Source of the DNA: Artocarpus heterophyllus
Lineage: Eukaryota > Streptophyta > Magnoliopsida > Rosales > Moraceae
Assembly: GCA_025403435.1 (NCBI GenBank)
Contig: CM046347.1
Coordinates: 28,174,183 to 28,238,182 of the forward strand
DNA: 64,000 nt
Reading direction: 5' to 3'
In this document: in pieces, positions 49,071-60,238 of the stretch
Position numbering within the stretch: the stretch's first letter is position 1
Layout: each line of letters opens with the position of its first letter
Notes under the pieces: model-generated
Seen by the model: only the letters and a program-made list of their open reading frames with translations
The model's database searches: none
Told to the model about the DNA's origin: nothing
Made by a program: the position numbers and the translations under genes

Positions 49071-51078
49071 TGTTGGAAACACGGTGCGCAGCGGAATTTT
49101 AAAAATTTTCATCAGAGTAATTTCCAAAACACAAGTTTGACAAGTTATATGTATAAATTAGACAAATCTTAATAAAATTTGTGTGAAGAACTTCAGCAGC
49201 CTGTGAAGAGAAGTAACGTTCCAGAAGAGTCCCAACCAACTGGTCTTCTTTGCTATTCTCTATCCACAACCGGATTGAGTGTGGGCTCACACGTATAGCT
49301 CTTCCACCAATGACTCTCCTTCCAACCAAGAGAGAGAACCCAAAGCTAGTGTTCGTGATTTGTGAACAAAAGTTCTCAGGGAGTTTTTCAAATGCTCACT
49401 AGAAGAGTATCACTCTTAATCTCTCAATTGATTTGAGTAAATCATGAGACTCACTCCGTTTTTATAGCCATTGGTCCTGGGGTCAGTCCTTATCAGATTA
49501 GGTCTCAAAAACTCAAAATAGAATCAAGTTTGGATCAATATCTGATAAGATCCGCGTAAAAATACATAATCTTATCTCCCACTGATCGGCAGGCCGAACA
49601 GGCCCATTCGACAGGCCGACCACGTCATTCGGCAGGCCGAACTCCTGAGAAAAAATCTCAGCGATTTTTTTATTTTCCACTCGAGATTCTGAAGGATAAA
49701 GTCTCAATTTTCATACAAATAACCCAATAGAGAAGATATCTAATCAAAAAAAACTTTATCAAGATAATCTCTAAGAAAATAAATCAATTCACAATAATTC
49801 TACAAGTTTATATTGATCTAATTTATCCAAAATTAAATCAACCGATAAACAGACAAGAATTATCTGATCTAATAATTCAACAAGTTTATCTTAAATTAAT
49901 TTTATTACAAAATTAATTCAACCAATAAACAGACAAGAATTATTTGATTCTTACAAATTTTAAACCAATCCGATAAATCCGACATAAGTCACCAATTATT
50001 GGAAAAGCACGCCGTGTCATTACAGGATTTTGTGAGCACGCAAAGGGGACCAAAATGGACCTATAAAGCTCAAGCTCATGATAATTATGAAACCCAATAT
50101 CCCAGATATACATTTCATAATTATCAACTCTAACGCTACTCCACTAAAAGCTTGGAGCGGCACTCTCGAACTTTATAAAATTACGAAGCTCGTATAGCTA
50201 AGTCTCCATAACATATCAAAGTGTATCGTATCCCCATATGATAATCCATAATCGGCTTAAGGACAAGTTCTGTCTTACCTTCCCGATTATTTTTATCTTA
50301 TGTTCCATTGTCTCACTATTAGAAAACTTACCATCCAAAGATAGTATACCATTCGGTTACACCTATGTATCCAAATGGTTGAGCGCTCCAGTTTTCCAAT
50401 TACAGGACAAGGCATATAAGAGGATATCATTACTCCTAAAGAGGAGCTATGGATTCCATATCTAAGAATAACAAGTCTACACCATCAAGAGTCATGTCTC
50501 CAACGTACCGGCATGCGTATCACATTGAGATGTGGGAGTCAGCCATTGGCACATCAAAAGACATAAGTCGAGACAACAGGCCCACTATTCATCTCAGGAT
50601 TAAGATACAATACAAGTGTTTGTCTAAAGTGAATTGATTTTCCAAGACAGAATTATTAATCCAAATCAATTTACTTTATGTCCCGATCCAACACATTGTC
50701 ACCTATGACAAAGCGCCAATGTTTCTATTCACGGAGTCTGACTCCGATGGTCAAGACAAACCATCTCCCAAAAGGGATATAGACAACATAACAATCTTTT
50801 CATGAATAAAGCTCCCAACTTTATTCCCTCGATTGCGGATCATATGTTTTAGACCGTCACCTTAAGAATTGTGTCTTCTGCATAATCAGTCCATCATATG
50901 CCCAATTCTTAAGGCTTAGACTGACAGTCTCATACTACTATTTGCTTATCATACATTCAACAAACATGAACGTAAAGAGGACAAGATTTGGTATATATAA
51001 ATGAATAAATTCTTTATTGATAAAAATGTCTGCAAAAACATATTACATTTTTACTCCTTAGGGCATACATGTCTAACA
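49071..51078 (-). repeat. 3' LTR of the complete copia element
   Basis: 2,008 bp, TGTTGG..TCTAACA. Three inverted-repeat motifs are centred at 49591, 49613 and 49634 (spacing 22 and 21). They lie about 110-180 bp upstream (minus-strand sense) of a TATA box, CTATAAAAA at 49467-49459. Confidence 0.93.
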
Positions 51079-51091
51079 ATCTCCCACTTCC
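51079..51091 (-). other. Copia polypurine tract
   Basis: On the minus strand it reads GGAAGTGGGAGAT, directly before the 3' LTR. The same position in other copies reads GCAAGTGGGAGAT. Confidence 0.8.
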
Positions 51092-51092
51092 A

Positions 51093-52621
51093 CTAAGTGG
51101 GTAAATACAGCAAATTTTGCATCCCCATAGCTTCCACATGCCTTTCGAAGACTCTCCCAGTAAGTGTCTTCGTAAATGGATCAGCTAAATTGTCCTCTGA
51201 TGCGATCTTGCACACCGTGACATGCCCGCCCTCAACGAAGTCCTTTATCACATGATACTTCTGATCAATACGCTTACTCTTCTTATGAAATCTTGGTTCC
51301 TTAGCATTAGCTGTCGCCGCACTGTTATCATAGTACAGTGATACCACTTTATCCATACCAGGAACTACTTCAAGATCCCCAAGGAACTTACGGAGCCACA
51401 CAGCTTCTTTTGAAGCATCACTAGCCGCCACATACTTGGCCTCCATCGTTGAATCCAAAGTACAATCTTACTTTGCACTTCTCCAACTAATGGCACCACC
51501 GTCCAAAGTAAACACAAACCCCGAAGTCAATTCCTAGAATCCAGACAGGATTGAAAATCTGAATCAGGGTATCCTAGAAGAGTTAAGTCCTCACCCGAAT
51601 ACACAAGCATATACCCTCGAGTCCTTCTCAGGTGTTTGAAAATATGCTTTACCGCAACCTAGTGCTTCGGTCCTGGATCCGCCTGAAATTGACTTACAAT
51701 CCCGACCGCATAGCTAATATCCGGTCATGTGCAAAGCCTGGGATACATGAGACTACCCACTGCCGAAGCATAAGGCACCTTGTTCATGTATTCTCTTTCT
51801 TCATAAGACTTTGGAGAGTCTTTCTTAGAAAGAGTAATTCCAAACCTAGATGGTTGCCCACCTTTCTTGAAATCCTGCATTGCAAACCTCCTAAGAATTT
51901 TATCTATGTAGCCAGCCTGCGACAAAGCTATCATTTTGTTCTTCCTATCCTGAAAGATTTGGATACCGAGAACAAAATTAACCTCACCCAAGTCCTTCAT
52001 GTCAAACTGTTTGGTCAACCATAATTTGACCGATGACAATGCCCCAACGTCATTGCCAATTAGTAGAATGTCATCCACATAGAGCAATAGAAAAACCACC
52101 TTCCCATCCTTAATGTGTTTGTAAACACATGGTTCATCCACATTTTGTGAGAACCCATAAGTCTGGATCACTTGATCAAATCTTATGTTCCAAGAACGAG
52201 AAGCCTACTTAAGTCCATAAATTGACTTCAGCAGCTTACAAACCTTACCCTCTTGATCCATGACCTTTAACCCGTCTGGTTGTTCCATATAAATGGACTC
52301 ATCAAGATAGCCATTTAGAAAAGCCATCTTGACATCCATCTGTCAAATCTCGTAGTCGAGAGTGGCAACTATGGACAAGAGAATCTGGATGGACTTAAGC
52401 ATGGCTACAGGCGAAAAGGTTTCCTCATAGTCAATTCCTTCTTTTTGCGTATAACCCTTAGCTACCAGTCTAGCCTTAAAGGTTTCGACCTTTCCATCTA
52501 CTCCTCTTTTCCTCTTATAGATCCACTTCCACCCTATGGGTTTTACCCTTTCGGGAAGATCCACAAGCTCCTAGACCTGATTAGTATCCATAGACTTCAT
52601 CTCTATGTTCATGGCCTCTGT
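51093..52621 (-). pseudogene. Copia RT and RNase H of the complete element
   Basis: RT begins with [15 protein letters not shown] and [24 protein letters not shown] (52343-52564), and the catalytic box YVDDILLIGND is intact (near 52070). RNase H follows with DSDFQSCLDS (near 51550), a 1-bp deletion at about 51530 that shifts the frame, then STMEAKYVAASDASKEA, YYDNSAA and the tail EDNLADPFTKTL ending in TAG at 51095-51093. Stops at EI-stop-QMD, LK-stop-ASR, CT-stop-PD, KH-stop-VAV and AK-stop-DCT are each one transition from the expected Trp, Gln or Arg codon. Confidence 0.92.
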
Positions 52622-53524
52622 CTAGAGTCTTGAATCAACATTCTCCATAGCTTCTGCGTAAGCATAAGGATCCCTATCATGTTCATCTTGTTCAGCCAAG
52701 AAAACCTCTCCATTGAACATATACCTCTTAGGTTGACGCCCGATCCTCCCACTACGCCGAAGCCCCTGAGGTTGTTGTTCAGGTTTGTTTGGTTTTTCTA
52801 CACCGATCGGAATGGTTTCATTTGGAACCTCCGGAGTGAACGGATCACCCCTTAACTCCTCAAGCACCACTTTGCTTTGAGGTTTAAAGTCGTCCATGTA
52901 ACTCTCCTCAAGGAAAGTTGCATTAGTTGAAACCACAACTTTATTTTCCTTTGGGTTATAAAAATAACCCCCTTTAGTCCCTTTTGGATATCCTACAAAC
53001 ATGCAAACTTCCAAACGTGCTTCCAATTTATTCGGATCCTTAAATAGGACATTTGTCGGACATCCCCATATGTGAATATGGTTTAAGGATGTCTTCCTTC
53101 TTGTCCACAACTCGTGAGTTGTTTTAGGGACCGATTTTGAAGGCACATTGTTCAAAAGATAACATGCAGTTTGTAGTGCATATCCCCAAAAGGATAAAGG
53201 TAATGATGAATAACTCATCATGGACCAAATCATGTCCAACAAAGTCCTATTCCTTCTCTCCGCTACGCCATTCTTCTGCGTAGTGCCCGACGCAGTCAAA
53301 TGGGATAAAATCCCATTCTCTAACAAGTGTCCCAAGAACTCATTAGAAAGGTATTCCCCACCTCGATCAGATCGAAGTGCCTTTATGGGTCTACCCAATT
53401 GCTTTTCCGCTTCAGCCTGAAACTCCCTGAACTTATTTTAAGTTTTGCTTTTGTGATGCATTAGGTACGCATACCCATATCTTGAGTAATCGTCAATAAA
53501 AGTGACGAAGTACTCATACACTCC
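52622..53524 (-). pseudogene. Copia integrase core and C-terminal part of the complete element
   Basis: The core holds [14 protein letters not shown] (near 53360) and [12 protein letters not shown] (near 53260), the second D and the E of the DDE triad. The first D lies in HSDVCGPMN in the adjacent piece (near 53545). The C-terminal region has [33 protein letters not shown] and a charged linker ([13 protein letters not shown]). The 258-codon open piece starts at 53398 and ends at a TAG replacing the Trp of RLWTEAM. Confidence 0.92.
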
Positions 53525-54073
53525 TTATGTATGGATGTTCATCGGTCCGCAAACATCACTATGCACAAGTTCTAGAACCCCTTCGGCCCTATTGCCCTTA
53601 GACCCGTATGGTCTTTTGGTCATTTGACCCTCCAAACAAGATTCACATTGAGGTATAGATTCCACCTTTAAGTGACTTAAAGGTCCATCCCTTACCAACC
53701 TTTGAATCCTATTCAGGTTAATATGGCCAAGGCGCAAATGCCAAAGATAAGTCTTATTAGAGTGAAAAGTTTTAAGTCTTTTTGAGTCATTATCATTTAT
53801 CTCAGCATTAAGCAATAAGTCCATCTTAGGTTTGATAAAATATAGATTATTTTGCATCCATCCAGAACTGATAAAAGATTTATTTTTATAAATCACCACT
53901 TTTTCATTAAAAGATACCACATAGGAGTCTTTAAATAAAGAAGATACAAAAATTAAATTCCTTTTAAATTTAGGAACATAAAAACAATCTCGCAAAATTA
54001 AATTCCTATAATTATCAAAGTAAAGATGGACATCTCCTACTGCTTCCGCTGAGACCAAGGATCCATCGCCCAT
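53525..54073 (-). pseudogene. Copia protease end and GAG-pre-integrase region of the complete element
   Basis: A 182-codon open piece. It starts MGDGSLVSAEAVGDVHLYF, the frame that is shifted in the tandem units. It contains the zinc-binding HHCC region before integrase (LWHLRLGHINLNRIQ..IPQCESC, residues ~108-145) and HSDVCGPMN, with the first catalytic Asp of integrase. A stop at the R position of the RGGYEY-like motif ends it. Confidence 0.92.
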
Positions 54074-55045
54074 CCGAAGCGTTAAGTCTTCAAGTAGTAG
54101 ACTTCTCGTTTTTTTGAATCCCTATAGAGAAACACAAACATGATTAATTGCACAAGAATCTATGACCCAGATGTCACTGGATTCCTCAACCAAACAAGTT
54201 TCTAAATATAGAAGATCACACCTACCTCCCTTGGAAAGGAAGTTCTTGCAATGCTTCTTTATATGCCCGACCTTACCACAGAAGAAGCACTTAAGCTTCT
54301 TTGGGTTCTTCTTCTTCTTCGTCTTACTCTTGGTAGCAGCAGGAATAGAAGACTTCCCATTCTTGGCCTGTTGCTTCTTTCCATTCCCAGAGTTAGGATT
54401 GGAACCAGAAGCAGCTACCATGTTTGCCTCACCACCAGCAGGAGACTCCCTGATCAGCAGTTCGAACTCCTATAACTGTTTCATCAGTTCTATCAAGGTC
54501 ATATCCCGTCTATTACTTAAATTAAAAGTAGCTCTAAACGGAATAAATTCCTTAGATAGAGTCTCAAAGACCATAGTCATCTGAGTTTCAGCATCGATGT
54601 CGGCTCCATTGGTTTGAGCCTCAGTGAGGTAACCTATGACCAACATCATGTGCTCCTTTATAGATGTCCCCAGTCTCTGTCTACAGTTTAAGAGTTTCTG
54701 AAGTGCCCCTTACCGCTTCGTTATGGCCTGGCCTCCGAACATATACTCAAGATTATCCAAGATCTACTTTGCAATCTCATAATCCTGATGTTGAGCCTGC
54801 AGCACGTTGTTCATGCTAGCCATAACATAGCAGCGGGCCTGATCATTAGCATCATTCTAGCAATCGTACGCTTGGAATTGCTCATTACTCAAGTCTCCCG
54901 TTGGCTCGGGAGGATAAGGAGTTGTCAGTATATATTTCAGTTTCTCAAAGGATAGGACGATGTCCAGGTTCCGTTTCCAATAATTATAATTCTCACGGGT
55001 TAATTGGTTTTTGTCAAGTATCGATGATAAAGCGTTTTTAGACAT
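54074..55045 (-). pseudogene. Copia gag and protease start of the complete element
   Basis: Start chosen at 55045 (MSKNALSSILDKNQL), because upstream codons lie in the leader and every other copy aligns from here. Gag core: DIVLSFEKLKYILTTPYPPEP. A stop at 54857 replaces the Trp of YDCW. The Lys-rich KTKKKKNPKK precedes the zinc knuckle CFFCGKVGHIKKHC (near 54280). The protease motif reads WVIDSCAINHVC (near 54165), with Cys for the Gly of DSG. Further stops lie in the middle of gag. Confidence 0.9.
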
Positions 55046-56708
55046 TTTCAATTTACAATAAAGAATCATATACCAAACATAAGCAAACATATATAATAAT
55101 TTAGTAAGATAACACAATCATGTAAAACCATACAAATGTGTTTATGTATCAAAACCTTGAAAATATCACAACCTTACAACGATAATTCCCAACTCATAAG
55201 TCAACAAGCTCCTAGGGGAGTCATGCCAAATTCAATCAGGAACACGGATCCCCTCCTAATTAATATATGCCATCCAGGACCGGTATTATCCAGCATATAC
55301 TAATAATCGTTTCTTTGGCCATTAATTTTATTAACAGAGCTCCCAGGGGAGGTTAATAATAAAATTAATGTGAGCGTATAACCATCGTTTCAATATTTTA
55401 TCCATAATTTCTAATCACCACCTAGGGGTATGCAACCACAAATCATACTAAAATACCTTATCCTTTTAGAGATCCAATCTAGTATATGATAGAAATCCCT
55501 TCCTAGGGTCGGGACCACCATGTTCTTCCTATGGACCAACGATGGAGGCCTTAGGTCCTCTCTTCAAAAACCTTCTCCCACTCAATCTTTTGAAGTCAAG
55601 GTTTTATTTTAAAATTATGCATGAACAATTTTAATATGAGCGGCACTCCCTATCCTATATGACATGTTATCAATATACATGGTAAATCATATTATAATGC
55701 AGACAAGCAAAGCAATCAAGCAAAGCTACAAGCAAAATAATAATAACCGTAATATTATGGTTCCACCCTAGAGAATAGAAAAAACTAAGATTACAAGAGA
55801 ATAATCGAGACATTTATTGATTCTTCATGCTTGAATCCTCAAGCTGTATCCTTCTTCATGCAATACCCATCTTCAAGTCTTCAATCCCATTATGAATCAA
55901 AAACTTCATATTTCTGGTCATATCCAAATTCAATGTTTCTCAAAATCGTCACAAAAATAAAATTAAAACTGCACCAAAAAATTCCACCTTTTCTGGACAT
56001 TTGACAGCTCTCGGTCGGCAGGTCGATCACCCAGATCGGCCTGCCGATCATGAAGGTTCGACCTGCCGAACTGAAAGTTTGGCCTGCCGGTAGAGCTTCC
56101 AAATTTCTGCCCACTGTCGGCCTGCCAAACCATACGTCCGGCCTGCCGATCTGTGACCATCAGCCTGCCGAACTGTGACGTCCGGCATGCCGACCGAGTA
56201 GGAAAAAATATTCCAGAAAATACAACTTTAATGCAATTTATCAATTTTATTTTCAACAATTCAAAAACAGAAAATTAGAGACCCAGGAAATACTTGAGGG
56301 CGCCATCATCATTCTTTAAGATCTGACTTCTTGTTCCGTCTTCTTCGAATAATCATTTAATTACAAAATTCTTGTAAATTTAAAAATTAAATAACAATTC
56401 CAAGACGGAGATGATAGTCCGCCATCTAATTACATGAAAAACCTAGAGACATATTCTAACCTCTAAGGAACCATAACCGGTATTTAATTAATTAGTAAAT
56501 AATTAAAAAACAATTGAATCAACCATAATTAATTAATAAACATTCACCACATAATCCATGACAACATATATATTATATAGAAACCTAGAGTGTCATCTCT
56601 CTATAAAATTCAATTCAAGTATAGGAGAGATAGAGATCACAAAATTTATGCATATAACATGATCACAAACTCGTAAATTTATGTAAAAACCATGGCTCTG
56701 ATACCAAT
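55046..56708 (-). mobile_element. Copia leader of the complete element (1.66 kb)
   Basis: A long noncoding leader. An array of eight 16-bp inverted repeats occupies 56013-56195, with starts at 56013, 56034, 56056, 56077, 56115, 56136, 56158 and 56180. The best copy, GATCGGCCTGCCGATC (56034-56049), is a perfect 7+7 inverted repeat around CT. The primer site is at 56690-56706. Confidence 0.9.
56690..56706 (-). other. Primer-binding site (initiator Met tRNA)
   Basis: Minus strand TGGTATCAGAGCCATGG, two bases from the 5' LTR. Undecayed. Confidence 0.92.
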
Positions 56709-58740
56709 TGTTGGAAACACGGTGGGCAGCGAAATTTTAAAAATTTTCATCAGAGTAATTTTCAAAACACAAGTTTGACATGTTATATGTATAAATTAGA
56801 CAGATCTTACTAACCTTTGTGTGGAGAACTTCGGCAGCCTGTGAAGAGAAGTAGTAACGTTCCAGAAGAGGCTCAACCAACTGGTCTTCTTTGCTATTCT
56901 CTATCTACAATCGGAGTGAGTGTGGGCTCACACATACCGCTCTTCCACCAGTGACTCTCCTTCCAACCAAGAGAGAGAACCTAAAGCTAGTGTTCGTGAT
57001 TTGTGAACAAAAGCTCTCAGGGAGTTTTTCAGATGCTCACTAGAAGAGTATCACTCTTCATCTCTCAATTGATCTGAGTAAATCACGAGACTCACTCTGT
57101 TTTTATAGCCATTGGTCCTGGGGTCAGACCTTATCAGATTAGGTCTCAAAAACTCGAAATAGAATCAAGTTTGGATCAAGATCTGATAAGATCCGCGTAA
57201 AAATGCATAATCTTATCTCCCACTGATCTGTAGGCTGAACAGGCCCATTCGACAGGCCAACCACGTCATTCGGCAGGCCAACCACGTCATTCGGCAGGCC
57301 GAACTCTCGAGAAAAAGTCTCCGTGATTTTTTTATTTTCCACCCGAGATTCTAAAGGATAAAGTCTCAATTTTCATTCAAATAACCTAATAGAGAAGATA
57401 TCTGATCAAAACAAACTTTATCAAGATAATCTCTAAGAAAATAAATCAATTCACAATAATTCTACAAGTTTATCTTGATCTAATTTATCCAAAATTAAAT
57501 CAATCGATAAACAGACAAGAATTATCTGATCCAATAATTCAACAAGTTTATCTTAAATTAATTTTATTACAAAATTAATTCAACCAATAAACAAACATGA
57601 ATTATTTGATTCTAACAAATTTTAAACCAATCCGATAAATCTGACATAAGTCACTAATTATTGGAAAAGCACGCCGTGTCGTTACAGGATTTTGTGAGCT
57701 AGCAAAGAGGACCAAAATGGACCTATAAAGCTCAAGCTCATGATAATTATGAAACCCAATATCCCAAATATACATTTCACAATTATCAACTCTAACGCTA
57801 CTCCACTAAAAGCTTGAAGCTGCACTCTCGAACTTTATAGAATTACGAAGCTTGTATAGCTAAGTCTCCATAACATATCAAAGTGTATCGTATCCCCATA
57901 TGATAATCCATAATCGGCTTAAGGACAAGTTCTGTCTTACCTTCTCGATTATTTTTATCTTATGTTCCATTGTCTCACTATTAGAAAACTTACCATCCAA
58001 AGATAGTATACCATTCGGTTACACCTATGTATCCAAATGGTTGAGTGCTCCAGTTTTTCAATTGCAGGACAATGCATATAAGAGGATATCATTACTCCTA
58101 AAGAGGAGCTATGGATTCCATATCTATGAATAACAAGTCTATGCCATCAAGAGTCATGTCTCTAACGTACCGGCATGCGTATCACTATTGAGATGTAGGA
58201 GACATCCATTGGCACATCAAAAGACACAAGTCGAGACAACAGGCCCACTATTCATCTCAGGATTAAGATACAATACAAGTGATTGTCTAATGTGAAATGA
58301 TTTTCCAAGACAGAATTATTAATCCAAATCAATTCACTTTATGTCCCGATCCAACATATTGTCACCTATGACAAAGCGCCAATGTTTCTATTCACGGAGT
58401 TCAACTCCGATGGTCAAGACAAACCATCTCCCAAAAGGGATATAGACAACATAACAATCTTTTCTTGAATAAAGCTCCGAAATTTATTCCCTCGATTGCG
58501 GATCATATGTTTTAGATCGTCACCTTAAGAATTGTGTCTTCCGCATAATCAATCCATCATATGCCCAATTCTTAAGGCTTAGACTGACAGTCTAAACTAC
58601 TGTTTGTTTATCATACATTCAACAAACATGAATGTAAAGAGGACAAGATTTGGTATATATAAATGAATAAATTTTTTATTGATAAAAATGTCTCCAAAAA
58701 CATATTACATTTTTACTCCTTAGGGCATACATGTCTAACA
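56709..58740 (-). repeat. 5' LTR of the complete copia element
   Basis: 2,032 bp, TGTTGG..TCTAACA. The motif cluster has four repeats here against three in the 3' LTR, because a 21-bp unit (57254-57274) is duplicated exactly at 57275-57295. Beyond this the two LTRs differ by scattered substitutions and short gaps. Confidence 0.93.
57100..57108 (-). promoter_or_regulatory. TATA box of the copia 5' LTR
   Basis: Minus strand CTATAAAAA followed by CAGAGTGAG. The equivalent position reads CTATATAAAGGGAGT in several older copies. The inverted-repeat motif array lies 120-195 bp upstream of it, an enhancer-like position. Assignment rests on sequence and position only. Confidence 0.65.
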
Positions 58741-60238
58741 TTCATCACATAAACATGTTTTCATGATTTTTCCTTAAATCATAAAAATTACCTTAAGCAT
58801 GTAAAAACAAACCATACATTTTTAAACATGAATATTTTTTTTTAAAAAAAAGGTTTTCGAACAATTAAAATGATTTAAGAATTCATACAAACATCTTATT
58901 ATCATGTATAAAATTATTTCATTATCATAATATCATTTAAACATATATAACATTTCATAAACAAAAATCCAGAAATAACATTGTTAAAACAGTTTTTTTT
59001 TTAATGTAACCTCATAAAAATTTCATAACATAAAATACATTCATCATACATTATACATTCACATTTTTGACAACTTTCATAAAAATATCATTCATTTACC
59101 TCTTGAATAAACATTACATTTTTCATGCATCAAAATTAAACAGTAATATTTTACTGTGAGGGGTAGAGGATAGAAAATTCATATTTTTCATAGAAACATC
59201 GAAATAACATAAAACGTGCAAAAACATCACATAATACATACATGAACATGATAATAAAAACTCAGAGCAAAATACAATACCTAGAGAAAGATATTGTAGA
59301 CGAATTGAGGAGGAGAATTTCTTTTCAGAATTACCATAAAAATTGAGTTCTTACCTTGAAATTTCTTCTCAAAATTCTTGAATTCAACCAACAAAAAAAT
59401 ATGACTTTTTCTTTCAATACTTAGCAGAGAATTTTTGAGAGAGATGGAGATGGGATTCGTGAAGAAGAGAAGAAGAAGAATGAAGAATGAGAGAACGTTT
59501 CAGAACTGAGAGAGAAAATATGAGAGAATATCTGAGAGAAAAGAACATTAATTTTTTTTTTTAACGTTATGAGCATAATGAAGATTCATTACCCTTCATC
59601 AAGTTAGAATTTTCTGACTGTTAGATGGCAATTGGCGTGGAGGAAGGAGAGAAAAGAGGGAAATTCAAAACTCTAATCTTAGTTGCCATATTTTTGCCCT
59701 CTAAAAATAGGAAACCATTTAAAATCAGACAAATCAATGCGAAGTCAAACCTTTTATTTCCTTAACTGACAAAATTATTCTATTAATATGCCAATTAATC
59801 ACAATAAATCTCCCATTTAACGTAATTATCTCAGCCTTAAATTTGGAGAGATTTCTACTGACTGCTCGTCAGCCGTGTTCGGCCTGCTGATTTTCCCCTT
59901 CGGCCTGCCGGTTCCATCAAGTTTGGCCTGCCGATCTTGGGCAGACATTTCGTCCTACCGAACTTAAAAGTCTGGCCTGCCGAGCTATCCATAAATGCCA
60001 TACATTAAAACATTCATGCATCATTGCATCATAATTAAACATACATTAAAATAATTATGAACACCTGAGCACAATGAATCCATGCGGTCGTCACCTGTCA
60101 TAAAACTTGACATAAAAAGTTAGTAACATTAACATCATATATCATTACATATAACATAAATTATTAATAAAATATCATTAACGTCGTTACCAACTTAACG
60201 TAATTTATTACATAAAAATAGGCGGGTGTTACAATTTA

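Larger units (their letters stand above)
49071..58740 (-). mobile_element. Complete Ty1/copia element, 9.67 kb
   Basis: Two LTRs of 2,008 and 2,032 bp, primer site, long leader, gag-pol in one frame, polypurine tract, and target duplication TTCAT (49066-49070 and 58741-58745) inside the solo gypsy LTR. The domain order protease-integrase-RT-RNase H is that of Ty1/copia; I do not assign a clade. It is the reference copy for all the copia fragments in this window. The coding region has one frameshift and more than ten stops, so it is not autonomous. Confidence 0.96.
47589..60233 (-). mobile_element. Solo gypsy LTR split by a complete copia element
   Basis: It starts TGTAACGCCC and ends GGGTGTTACA, with the duplication ATTTA at 47584-47588 and 60234-60238. 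Without the nested copia (9,670 bp) and its 5-bp duplication the LTR is about 2,970 bp, the same length as those at 19266 and 27136. No internal gypsy sequence is present, so the original element was reduced to one LTR by recombination. Motif arrays lie at 47938-48095 and 59875-59995. Confidence 0.93.

Noticed and set aside
49099..49329. Minus-strand frame of about 75 codons in the LTR end region (also near 1918, 4835, 12224)
   Set aside because: It lies downstream of the TATA box, so translation is conceivable. However, several copies lack the start, the length varies, and no family is recognised; shared ancestry of the LTR explains it.
56013..56195. CRISPR-like array
   Set aside because: The repeats are only 16 bp and degenerate, spacers are 5-6 bp, there are no cas genes, and the setting is a plant retrotransposon.
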